Shown: positions 21,917-31,679 of the stretch, one piece after another
Layout: each line of letters starts with the position of its first letter
How positions within the stretch are numbered: the stretch's first letter is position 1
NCBI RefSeq assembly: GCF_030272615.1
Contig: NC_081412.1
Coordinates: 141,526,747-141,590,746, forward strand
Direction: 5' to 3'
DNA: 64,000 nt
DNA from: Cryptomeria japonica
Taxonomy: Eukaryota; Streptophyta; Pinopsida; Cupressales; Cupressaceae
Notes under the pieces: generated by a model
What the model was told of the DNA's origin: nothing
Databases searched by the model: none
The model's input: the letters and a program-made list of their open reading frames with translations, nothing else
Made by a program: the position numbers and the translations under genes

Positions 21917-22576
21917 CTATAGGAATTCTACCCATCTCATATGTCTTTGATTCAACTTACTCTTACTATTCAAATATTGCAAATATTTATGATCTATATA
22001 CAACACAAACTCCTTAGGCAACAAGTAATGTCTCCACTTATTCAAGGCTTGAACTATGGCATAAAACTCCTGATCATACACTAAATATCTCCTTTGGGCA
22101 TCATTCAATTTCTCACTGAAATAAGCTACTACTCTCCCTTCCTGACTCAAGACTGCTCCTACTATTGTTCCACTTGCATCACAATCCACTTGAAATGCTT
22201 TACCGAAATTGAGTAAAGACAACACAGGGCGCTTAATCACTTTCTGCTTCAACAGTTCCAAAATTTTGTTTTCTTTGGTGGTCCACTTGAACTCCTTCCA
22301 ATTTCCTTTCATGGTCTCAGTCATAGGGTTACAAACTGAACTGAAATTTCTGATAAACTTCCGATAAAAACTAGCCAATCTATGAAATGATCTTATCTCT
22401 CCAATGCTTTCCGGTGTAGGCCACTCGATAATTGATTTCACTTTCTCAGGGTCCATCTTCAAACCATCCTCAGATATCACAAACCCCAAATAGACTAACT
22501 CATCCTTCATGAAAGTACACTTCTTAATATTTATCAACAACTTTTCTTCTCTCAATCTCTGCAAAACTTGTCTCAA
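21917..22576 (-). pseudogene. Gypsy RT thumb/connection and RNase H
   Basis: A 219-residue open stretch: LLINIKKCTFMKDELVYLGF and SFYRKFIRNFSS (RT connection), then RNase H FQVDCDASGTIVGAVLSQ (catalytic Asp), SEKLNDAQRRYLVYDQEFYA (Glu) and LYIDHKYLQYL (Asp), to NQRHMRWVEFL. Unbroken over its length. It continues RT from 22577. Confidence 0.9.
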
Positions 22577-23188
22577 CTACAACAAATGCTCCTCCTTTGT
22601 CTTACTGAAAATCAAAATGTCGTCGAAATACACAATAACAAACTTACCCAATAATTTTTTCAATACCTCATTCATTAGCCTCATGAAAGTACTCAATGCA
22701 TTAGTTAACCCAAAAGGCATCACCAACCATTCATACAACCCTTCATTTGTCTTAAATGACGTCTTCCACTCATCTCCATCTCTAATGTTGATCTGATGAT
22801 ATCCACTCTTCAAATCTATCTTTGTAAAGTATTTTGTTCCACTCAACCAGTCCATTATGTCATCCATCCTAGGCAAAGGAAACCGGTATTTCACTGTGAT
22901 CTTGTTTATTGCTCTGGAATCAGTACACATTCTCCACTCTCCATTCTTCTTAGGTGCTAATATTGTTGGTACTACATAAGGGCTCAGACTTTCCTTGATT
23001 AAACCTTTCTTCAACAGCTTTTGTACTTGTCTATTCAGTTCTTCATTCTCTGTCAGTGTCAATCGGTGTGCAGATTTGTTAGGCAAACTAGCTCGAGGAA
23101 ACAAGTCCATGCAATGACTGATACTTCTCACAGGTGGTAATACATCATGTACATTATCTAAAATGATGTCTTCATATTCTATTAGCAA
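22577..23188 (-). pseudogene. Gypsy reverse transcriptase palm and fingers
   Basis: 203 residues carry the standard gypsy RT order: [78 protein letters not shown] and the catalytic [12 protein letters not shown] box (about 22610-22645). Stops separate it from the protease/linker part (23189-23440). The palm appears intact, but the element is broken elsewhere. Confidence 0.9.
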
Positions 23189-23442
23189 TTCTTTTATCTC
23201 TTCCGGTTATTCTTCTTCTAGTTCTAGTTTCTCAGTCTTCTTAGGAATTAAGGTAAAACACACATTCTCATGTCTCAATCATTTTCGAAGAATTTCCTTC
23301 CATCTACCAAACAAATTCTAGCATTCGTACAGAATTCAATCTTCAAAGATTCCTCCAAAGGCAACAAGGTTTGCTTCATCCCATTGGCCACAATAGTGTA
23401 TGTATTCTTCCTCCCATCATGTACTGCCTATCTATCAAATTG

Positions 23443-23838
23443 TCAAGGTCTACCCAACAAAAGATGACAAATATCCATAGACATAATATCACACAAGACT
23501 TCATCATGATAATTCCCAATTTTCAATTTCACTAAACATTGCTCACTTACTAACAACTTATGTTCATCCTGAATCCATTCTATCTGATAAGGTTTAGGGT
23601 GTTTCAATCTCTCCAAGTTCAACTTATTCACCATCTCTTCTGAAATAAGATTATATGAACTACCATTATCAATAACAACTTTACAACACTTACTAGATAC
23701 CTTACATCTGGTCTTGATCAGATTCTTCCTCTGCAAGGGCTCTTCATCTCCTCTGGTATGACACAAAGCTCTCCTGATCATCAATAGTTCTCCATCTTTC
23801 AATTTGTTGTCTGATCCGGTGGGGTTTTCTTCCACCAC
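23443..23838 (-). pseudogene. Gypsy aspartic protease region
   Basis: The active-site segment is CCKVVIDNGSSYNLIS, with D-N-G in place of the common D-S/T-G. It is followed by YQIEWIQDEHKLLVSEQ and DICHLLLGRP, the C-terminal hydrophobic motif of gypsy proteases. Just upstream on the minus strand a damaged CCHC knuckle (YKCGGE, stop, HCVFECKK) marks the end of gag at about 23870-23910. Confidence 0.8.
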
Positions 23839-23869
23839 TACATCTCTTCCAGTATTCTTTGTCTTCTTA

Positions 23870-24824
23870 CACTCGAATACACAATGTCATTCTCCTCCAC
23901 ACTTATAGAAAGTTCCTCTGAATTTTCTCTTGTCTTGTCTTCCAAATTTCTCATTTCGATAGCCATCTGGTTCTCTCATCTAGTAGAAATTTCTATCATC
24001 TTTTTCATATGAATTACCTTCTTTGTTCACTTCCTTGTCCTTGTTTTACTTTGTACAAGTTCCTCTTCCTCCTTGAAATCTTTCTTTGATAAACCTTCCA
24101 CCTCTACCTCTCTACCTATGCTCATGCCTTTTGTTTAGCTTCTCTTATGCCTTTAGGGCATACTAGTAAGCCTCTTCGACACTCTCCAATTTGATCAAAC
24201 TGAGTTTATCTTGTATAGACATCCACAATCCATTCAAATATCTTCCAACTTGTTCAACTTCATCATCAATGTGTCTGGATCTAATGTTTAACTTATAAAA
24301 TGCTACAGTGTACTCCTTCACACTAGATTCCTTCTGTCTCAAATTTGTAACTTCTGGAACAAATTCACTTGATAATCAGTTGGTATAAATTTTGACTTCA
24401 ACTTAGCAATCATCCAATCTCATGTCTTAATCTTCTCTTTACCTCTTCTCTATCTATCAACTTGCAAATTCTCCCACCAAAGAGATGCATGATCTTTCAA
24501 CCGGGTACATGCATATTTCACCTTCCTCTCTTCTGTAGTGTTTTCAAAATCAAAATACTTCTCCATTTCCGAAATCCAATCCATCAATTCATCTGAATCT
24601 AACTTCCCATCATATTCCGGTGGGGTAAAATGAGGTTTAGTATTCGCCCTACTCAAAACCCTCAAAAACCTTTCCTCATCTGGGTCAACCGCCAATGGGT
24701 TTGCTTGTTTTTCTGGGGCTTCTTCTCCTTCATCTTCACTCACATCTTTAATATGTCGACCTCTTCTCTGGGCTATCTCCATAGCTTTTGACCGGGTTTC
24801 TATACCTCGCAATATTTCCAGCAT
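23870..24824 (-). pseudogene. Gypsy gag
   Basis: The N-terminal part is open (24824-24450): an acidic leader, then PHFTPPEYDGKLDSDELMDW and KYACTRLKDHASLWWENL, typical of retrotransposon gag (Retrotrans_gag). The remainder, down to the damaged zinc knuckle near 23880, is broken by several stops. Confidence 0.75.
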
Positions 24825-24974
24825 AGCAGGGTCTACATTCCCACGCGCTCCACCATTCCTAGCTCCTCTTCACACCATCGTTCATGCCGGTCCTCTATAA
24901 CTGCAGGTCGGATCCACAATCCACCACCTGACAACCAAAATTTTAGGACATGCAAACCTCCAGAACGAAACTTC

Positions 24975-24986
24975 ACTCCGATACCA
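24975..24986 (-). other. Primer binding site of the gypsy element
   Basis: The minus strand reads TGGTATCGGAGT, close to the initiator-tRNA-Met-complementary consensus TGGTATCAGAGC. It lies two bases inside the LTR end and fixes the element's orientation. Confidence 0.75.
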
Positions 24987-24988
24987 CT

Positions 24989-25690
24989 TGAAGAAGTCAT
25001 CGGTGAGGAGGGAACTCAAAGAGATCAATGTGGACCGGTCAGCAAGAGTAAACATAACGGAAACACAAAGATATGATGGAGGCAATTCAGAACAGATTTT
25101 TTTATTTCATGAAAATTGATTACAACCAACCAGTAACAACTGGGTTACAACATAACTGACTCATAGGCCTAGTAGAACATACAAAATAGGTCACAACTGG
25201 GACCTTCAATCTTAAGATCTATCTTCTAGGCGCATTTTCTACTTGATTCTTTGATTGATTACATTTTAATGCGCAGTTACAATTATACGATCCAAAGGAT
25301 CCAGTCAGCCCAAAAAGGGATCAAAACCTAAAGAACAAGACCTAACATGTAAAATTAACAAGGTCGGGCTCCGCTAAGAGATTCCTCTAGAAAATCCAAA
25401 GGATGAAAAGTAGATCATGGGAAAAGGTCGACCACATGCCAAGGAACATTGGAATCAATGCCCAAGGCTCTGTAAGCTTTGGAAGGGGTTCCAGTAGATC
25501 ACCAAAATAGGTTTAGGCAACCAATAACAAGAACTGTCAACCAGTAACAGGAAATTGTCAAGGAAACCGATAGCGATATCTTGTTGGAAAATGATCCAAA
25601 TGTGACGTGGTCTGGAAATAAGAAAGATGATCAAGTCTTCAAGTAGAATCCAACTCTACAGGGTCCGGTGAGCCAAAAATGGGACACACA
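24989..25690 (-). repeat. 5' LTR of the minus-strand gypsy element
   Basis: The boundary next to the PBS is well defined (tgaagaagtc on the plus strand, i.e. the LTR ends ...CA on the element strand). The outer boundary near 25690 (...cacaca) is approximate because no second LTR lies in the window. Confidence 0.6.
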
Positions 25691-26757
25691 GAAAAAAAAG
25701 TTGAAACTACAAACAAAAAATAAAATAGAAAGAAAATGTTTTTGGTTGATGCAAGATTGCCATGAATCGGGGATGCTCATGCATCAACTTTACACCTCTT
25801 TAATGTATCAAGGACTTCATCCTTGGCCTTCAAAAAATACACCCAACATTTTCATGAGTAATCATCAATAAATGTGATAAAATATAATAAGTTACCCAAA
25901 CTCTCTTTTTTGCATAGGACTATCAATATCTGAATGAACAAGATGAAGTGGGTGATGGGTCATCCATGGATTTTTCTTTGAAAATGTTTCCCTTGCATGG
26001 TTGCCTTTAGCACATCCTTCACAATCCTTCTTGTGCTCTTCAACCTTGGGCAAACTAAAAACTAATGTTTGTGAGGTCAAAAGCTTCAAACTATGAAAAT
26101 TTAAATGTCCATACTTGAGATGCCATACCTAACTTGTATCCTCATATGTCGTATTAGCAAGGTTATTGTTATGTTCACCAAACCTCAAAGGGATCATCTT
26201 GTTCTTTGTAATAGACACAACTGTGACCACCCTATTGTCCTAATTCTTATCATAAATTATACATTTCTTATTTTCAAAAGACAATTTTATAGTTCTTCTC
26301 ACATAATTGCTTGACACTTAACAACTTATGCTTCAACTATGGAGTGTAATAAATTTCTTGAACACTCTTCATACCTTCTTTTGCAACAACCTCCAACAAA
26401 TTGTTGTCACCAAGCTAAATCTTGGATTTGAAGCTTTCATCCTTTGTTGAAAACAACTTCTCATTTCATATCATATGTTAGAGCATCCAAAATCTAAATA
26501 CCAAATATCTTTACTATTATTTTCACCTTCAACACAAGATAAAAATAAATGATTTGAAGGATTCTCATCACCTTTTTTAGCATAATTGACACTTTTAGCT
26601 TCTTTTAATCTACAATATCTTTCAAAGTGCTCATACCTATTATAATGGTAACATTAAACATTTCTCTTATCAAATCTACCGCTACCTCTTCCTCTAGAAC
26701 CACCTCTCCTCTTGAGCCAACTCTCATTGATTTTAAAAGATCTAAATTGATAGATTC
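25691..26757 (-). pseudogene. Ty1/copia relic: gag knuckle, protease, integrase start
   Basis: On the minus strand from the right: a damaged CCHC knuckle (CYHYNRYEHFERYC, about 26640), a protease-like IWYLDFGCSN (canonical D-S-G changed to D-F-G), GAG-pre-integrase residues ending CEGCAKGNHARETF, then integrase start PLHLVHSDIDSPM (25892-25960). It fades out near 25775. Many stops; left end truncated against the gypsy LTR. Confidence 0.7.
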
Positions 26758-27313
26758 AAAATTATTAGTACCCAAAATAACCTATTTTAATTAGGATCTA
26801 AGAGGAGACCTCTTCCACTAGATGATGGTTTAATAAATAATATTATTTTTAAATAGATAAGGGACCCCCAAGTATTATATTCCACTCTACCATTTGATAA
26901 AATACCATGAAGAAATATCAATTTTTAGCCAGAATAAATTTAATATCTCCCTTATGTTGCCAATTCTATTAGGCCCAAGTTTCCGCAAGAGGGGGGTTAA
27001 TCTTGTTCCCCCTGAGTTTACAAATCAATACATTCACCAAGAGGTAAAGAGCACCATATTTAATCAATTCTAGATTGATGAAAATAATAATGTAGTTATT
27101 ACTCCTTTAAAGACAACCATTAGATGATGGGTGTTTATTTAGTCTTCAAACTAATTCAAAATCATTTGTAGCTTTCAAAAAAAAATTGACAACATTGGTA
27201 TGCCCAAAGGAAGATAGTTCATCAACATAAATCACATCTTTGAAAGAATAATGAAGGGATCCAAAGAGCCCTCTCCAATAGATCATAGTTAGTAAGTTAG
27301 TATTATGATACAT
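26758..27313. other. Unassigned AT-rich sequence
   Basis: No gene, knuckle or LTR could be identified. It may be decayed retroelement sequence. Confidence 0.4.
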
Positions 27314-27318
27314 GTGAG

Positions 27319-27479
27319 TGTGAGAGCATAAAAATGATTTGATATCTTATTCGGCGTAGAGGACATCACTTTATACAATGTATATGACATTTGATATAAC
27401 AAACCACACAAGAAACTACATATACATCTATTCCAACCACAACAACTATAATGTAATACTAATACTAATTATGCCAACA
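27319..27479 (-). repeat. 3' LTR of the small non-autonomous element
   Basis: 161 bp, starting TGTTGGCATAATTAG on the element strand. It contains a TATA-like tataaagtg and ends near ...gctctcaca. Confidence 0.85.
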
Positions 27480-27538
27480 TTCCCCCCCTTATTACATTGA
27501 TCTTGAAAACATCAAATTCACCAAGCCCTACCCCACCT

Positions 27539-27554
27539 CCCCCCCCCCCCCCCC
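27539..27554. repeat. Poly-C tract
   Basis: An uninterrupted run of C (with the preceding cctccc) inside the small LTR element. Confidence 0.9.
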
Positions 27555-27594
27555 TCGTCTAGGCTTACCCATCAAAACATGTTGATTACATAAT

Positions 27595-27891
27595 CATGGG
27601 GGCTTCATTGGCTAGGCAATATTATATCACGTGCATTCATATTGGGGGGTTTAATATCCCGAAAATCTAAAACAATATATTGCCTATCTAGTGAAAATAG
27701 GGGGTTTTTAATTTGGGCTATGAAAAAATACAATATCCGGTAAAAATAGGGGGGGGTTTAATACAGGTTGTGTATTGGGAGGGGGTGACAAAAAAGAAGT
27801 TTAGGGCAATATTTTTGGAAAATAGGGGGATTCTTTAGTATGCCATGAACGCACATGCTATGACCTAGGTTCACTAAGTGAAGCCCCCGTG
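27595..27891. mobile_element. hAT-type MITE, copy 1 (297 bp)
   Basis: Starts catgggggcttca and ends tgaagcccccgtg, forming terminal inverted repeats. Flanked on both sides by TACATAAT (27587-27594, 27892-27899), an 8-bp target duplication as made by hAT transposases. A copy of identical length lies at 38185-38481. Non-coding. It sits inside the small LTR element, so it is the younger insertion. Confidence 0.85.
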
Positions 27892-28373
27892 TACATAATA
27901 TGAATACTCACATTTAGAATATCTTCTCTTGAAGAAGAAAATCGTGAGCCAAGAAGGGCTCAATCAAGTTGTCTCTTGACCCTCAAAAAGGTGTATCTTT
28001 GATCTATGTTCTTAAGCTCTCAGTCCCAAAATCTTGAATCACAAAGCCTTGAATTATTCAACAATGATCCCTAATAGATATGATAGATCTCTATCATTGT
28101 CTAATGACTGCAAAAGGGTATATGATTCTCAATCATATACCTTGAAGCTCACTTGAAAACAATCCATATTGAGCTTAACACCAAATCTCAAACCTATCTC
28201 CAAAATATAATCTATCAACATCAACAAAGAAAGCAAAAAAGGAGAGCATAAACCAAAAATGATAAAAATACTTCTCATGCAGAACACCATCTCAAAGTGA
28301 GAATCTAACTCGAGATGATGGGAATTCCTCCATCCTCTAATGCTGCTAGCCTCCAAATTGATCCTATTACAAT

Positions 28374-29024
28374 TTATACACTTGATGCCTCTAATGAGTC
28401 TTTGAAGGCCTTGTTAGGTATAGTACAGATAGATCCAAATAGCCAAGCATATCTATTTGAAGATACATTGGCTACATTGACAAACCCATCTACAAGATAC
28501 TTAACAATTGTTTTAATATTTTGAACTACACTTTCCCAAGCATTGGTAGTAAGAAGATAGATTACTTGATTAACACATTTGAGGAAAGTTATGTTAACTG
28601 ATTGGCATCTAACAAAACTTGCAAACCTCATTCGAAATGCATTTTTTCTTATAAAGCAACTTACCTCAAAGTTATCACTAATAGAGGATGCATGCAAATG
28701 ACTATACTTATCCCAATAGAGGAAAAAAGCCAATTTCTTATACTGCTTTCTTGCAATGACTTCATCAATAAATTGATTAACATGAAGTATTCCATACCAA
28801 TCCATGTCCTCATTGATTGCACCAATGTGATCCTCCAAATAAGCCATAATGTGGGCCAACTTATCCAACTCCAAAGCACGGTCACTAGGAAATATATTAT
28901 TGTCATCAATTTCAATGCCTAAAGGGATAGAAGGAATAAAACCTGTGGAAAAGATAATATCTTTAATATTCACTATATTATTAGGGAGAAAAAATTTACC
29001 ATATTTCAGTTGCGGTGGACCCAA
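28374..29024 (-). CDS. Unrecognised ORF inside the small LTR element
   Basis: 216 residues, sense with the element. I do not recognise it. It is moderately hydrophobic and Ile/Asn-rich, with recognisable stretches such as GPPQLKYGKFFLPNNIV and AYLEDHIGAINEDMDWYG; no catalytic motif is evident. Codons upstream (to about 29150) also look protein-like but contain stops. It may be a captured host-gene piece or an element-specific protein. The ATG at 29024 is only the first in the frame. Confidence 0.35.
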   Translation of the reverse strand: MGPPQLKYGKFFLPNNIVNIKDIIFSTGFIPSIPLGIEIDDNNIFPSDRALELDKLAHIMAYLEDHIGAINEDMDWYGILHVNQFIDEVIARKQYKKLAFFLYWDKYSHLHASSISDNFEVSCFIRKNAFRMRFASFVRCQSVNITFLKCVNQVIYLLTTNAWESVVQNIKTIVKYLVDGFVNVANVSSNRYAWLFGSICTIPNKAFKDSLEASSV

Positions 29025-29691
29025 GACAGTACCAAATCCTCTTAAGATATCTTTGGTTTCTTTTATTTAGTAGTTGGAGTTGGGGCAAGTGAAATCATCA
29101 TCAAAACACATTCATATCTTGCACTTGTATAGTTCTATTAAATTTCCCACCATGCCCCACTCGGCAATATTATTGAGAATTTGTGCAAGGTTATTGAGAC
29201 TAAACACACACCCACTAACAGCCCCCGTTTAATAATCTACAAAGATATGACAAAAAAGAACACTATGTGCATATCCAACAAATCCGCTTCTTTGGCAACC
29301 ATGATAGCCAATTCTCTGTCAAACTGTATGCAAGCCTCTACAAGGACATAATATAATGTCTCATTCTACACATCTCATGTCAACCATGCCAATGATGATT
29401 CTTTCAAATTTAAATTCAAAATGAAAGCATGGGATGCTGACCAATCAATGCAGCTTTCACCTCATGAAAGATCAATCTTGTGTTTCCATTATGAGCAGTG
29501 AATTTTCCTTCATGACCAATTCTTAATGCATTAACATCACTGCCTCCTCTTCACATCTTCCTCATTGCCCATTCTATGTCATGGACTATCATTTGCTTCA
29601 CCTGTCAACGCTCTTTTTTTTGTCTCATTGCAAATCTCAGATTGCTTCACTTTGCTCAGGTTCAGGAACTATTGGAAGCTCTGGTACCAAA

Positions 29692-29855
29692 TGTTAGAGC
29701 ATAAAAATGATTTTGATATCTTATTCAGTGTAGAGGAGATCACTTTATACAATGCATATGACAGTTAGATACAACCAACACACAAGCAGCTGCATATACA
29801 GTTATAAACCAACCACAACAACTACAATGTAATACTAATATTAATTACGCCAATA
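29692..29855 (-). repeat. 5' LTR of the small non-autonomous element
   Basis: 164 bp, matching 27319-27479 with some differences. Followed on the element strand by a PBS resembling the tRNA-iMet complement. Confidence 0.85.
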
Positions 29856-29860
29856 GTGAG

Positions 29861-30400
29861 AGCTATTACAAAAGAAATAAATAAAATCCCAGCCATGCTC
29901 TTATTCCCTCAAGATCTACCCGATTACCACCATTAAAACACTATTATACTATAGAAGAAGAATAAAATAAAACTATTATTTTTATTAAATATAAATATTA
30001 GTAAGTTATTTATCAATTCTAATATTAAATTGATATGCATTAATATCAATTTAATAAAAATTTGATATCACCACACACACAATACACGTTAAATTATTTT
30101 ATCAATTATATATAAATTGAATAAATATTAGCATATATTTTTAAAAAGTAAATTTTAGTTTTTTTTAAGATAAAGAGAAAAATCAACCTTTATTTCATAA
30201 AATCTAGAAATGTTAATATTGAGTCAATTCTTCTACTTAAAACCTTCAAATTTTGAGTCTTTTATCTATAAAGTTTTATTAAAAAAAAAAGATTTTTTTT
30301 TCATAATACAAAAAAATATCAATAGTGTAAAAGCCTTGACATCAATAATTGTGGAGGTTGCTTATACTCTAGGTGGCACCATCTACAATGCTTTAGTTAA
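29861..30400. other. AT-rich intergenic sequence
   Basis: No gene seen. Strong AT bias with long poly-T and poly-A runs (30150-30310). Confidence 0.5.
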
Positions 30401-30900
30401 ACAATCAAATTTATTAGAAACAACAGTAGAAACAATAGTTCTTTTTACTATTATTGGTGGATATATATATATTTTGATTATATTTCTCTTTACGACAAAG
30501 ATAGTTAGAATAATAACAAACCCTTCCTTTTTTCTAGTCATCACTATCCACCACAACATGATTTTCCCATTGAGGCTTCTTTCCCTCAAACTTTATAAAG
30601 AAAAATATTTTTGGATTCACCTTCATCATTTCTATTAAGAATATTGTTTATGTTGAAATAGTAGGCCCTTCAAATCATTGACTTCCAAGGTTGTTAATTT
30701 TTCAATCAATACAATTGTAGTCTCAAAATACTCAAATGACTTTGGTAGACTATTAAAAATTATGAAGATATCAAGAGATGCTCAAATAACAATTTAGTCA
30801 TTCTTAGATTGTCCATGTTCAAAGCATGTGTTTTCTCAAAACATTTCTATGTTATACATAATGATTGTGTCTCAAGCTTCTTTTAGTATGGTTGTTTTCC
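30400..30900 (-). pseudogene. Ty1/copia gag (UBN2-type) relic
   Basis: The minus strand at about 30755-30650 reads SLPKSFEYFETTIVLIEKL and TTLEVNDLKGLLFQH. This is the conserved core of copia gag (LP-x-x-F-(D/E), later L-T-x-x-E-(L/V)). The rest is decayed. The 142-residue plus-strand frame over this region is an antisense shadow. Confidence 0.5.
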
Positions 30901-31640
30901 ACACATTTCCTCTAAAAGTATTATTAATAGAAAAGTTTGTCAAGATCAATTTTAAGCATGCTTTTTGTCAAATTATTTCTATGAATAAGCATTTATGAAT
31001 GTCTTGTTACTATTCTAGTGATGGTAGAATTGAAAATTGATAAGAAAAATATTTCTTAGATGTCTTTCTTCAAAATATTGAACACCAATCAACTTTATAA
31101 AGATGGCACCCAATACATTATATATCATTGTGAAATTTTTCTAAATAAATTTGTTGATGCAAGAAAAAATTTCCTTCAAATACCAACTCACATCAATATT
31201 TACTCACTTAAATACAAAATCTATTATAAAAAATAAATTCTTACAACATTTTAGATTGTGATGAATAACTAAAATTTAATACTTAATTCTCAAACTCCTC
31301 ATAAACATTTGCCACCCCCAAAATCATATAAAATCATAAAAGATGTGACCTTAGATATTTAATATAAAACAAGTTGATTGAATGATGACTTAATAGTCCA
31401 CATCAACTTCAAACTTTCTCTTATACATGCATAAATTTCTAGATCAAAAATAATAATTCTGTAAATATTTTTAGTTTTATTCTTCTAAAAGTTAGCTTGG
31501 ATGACATTAATTTCTTAGATACAATACTTAGCACATCTCTAAGATGTGATATATATCAGATATCATGAGCTTGGTTAGCTTATGGTTGTCTGTATTTCGT
31601 ACAATATACAATAAAATTCTAGTCCTCCACGTTATCACGT
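30901..31640. other. Intergenic region downstream of the P450 gene
   Basis: AT-rich, no gene found. It is the 3' side of the CYP707A-like gene. No clear poly(A) signal could be fixed. Confidence 0.4.
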
Positions 31641-31679
31641 ACGGATCTGCAAATGATTGTCCATCTTCTAGAAAGTGCT

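Larger units (their letters stand above)
11474..25690 (-). mobile_element. Ty3/gypsy element, minus strand, split by a CACTA transposon
   Basis: Reading from right to left: 5' LTR (about 24989-25690), tRNA-iMet-type PBS (24975-24986), gag (24824 down to about 23880), protease (23838-23443), RT (23188-22577), RNase H (22576-21917) and integrase (21904-21591). The rest of the integrase is at 11734-11474, on the far side of the CACTA element. The integrase frame continues exactly across the two flanks once one 3-bp target copy is set aside. The left end is cut where the Tat LTR starts, so the end of integrase and the 3' LTR should lie beyond the left edge of the window. Domain sequences resemble chromovirus-type gypsy elements; the chromodomain part is not visible. 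Confidence 0.85.
27319..29855 (-). mobile_element. Complete small non-autonomous LTR retrotransposon, TSD GTGAG
   Basis: LTRs at 27319-27479 (161 bp) and 29692-29855 (164 bp) are direct repeats. Both sides are flanked by GTGAG (27314-27318, 29856-29860), a perfect 5-bp target duplication. On the minus strand the right LTR is followed by tggtaccagagctt (PBS, near 29677-29690) and the left LTR is preceded by aaggggggga (polypurine tract, 27481-27490). The 2.2-kb interior has no RT, RNase H or integrase, so it must be mobilised by another element. It carries one unrecognised ORF and a later MITE insertion. Confidence 0.9.

Noticed and set aside
24975-24986. tRNA gene signal
   Set aside because: This and similar matches (48624, 29680) are only primer binding sites next to LTR ends; no cloverleaf is present. 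No tRNA, rRNA or CRISPR array was found in the window.
28602-29070. Plus-strand ORFs over the small LTR element
   Set aside because: Antisense to the longer minus-strand ORF that is in the element's sense direction.
30210-30638. 142-residue plus-strand ORF
   Set aside because: The opposite strand carries a decayed copia gag; the plus-strand frame is AT-rich and has no recognisable domain.
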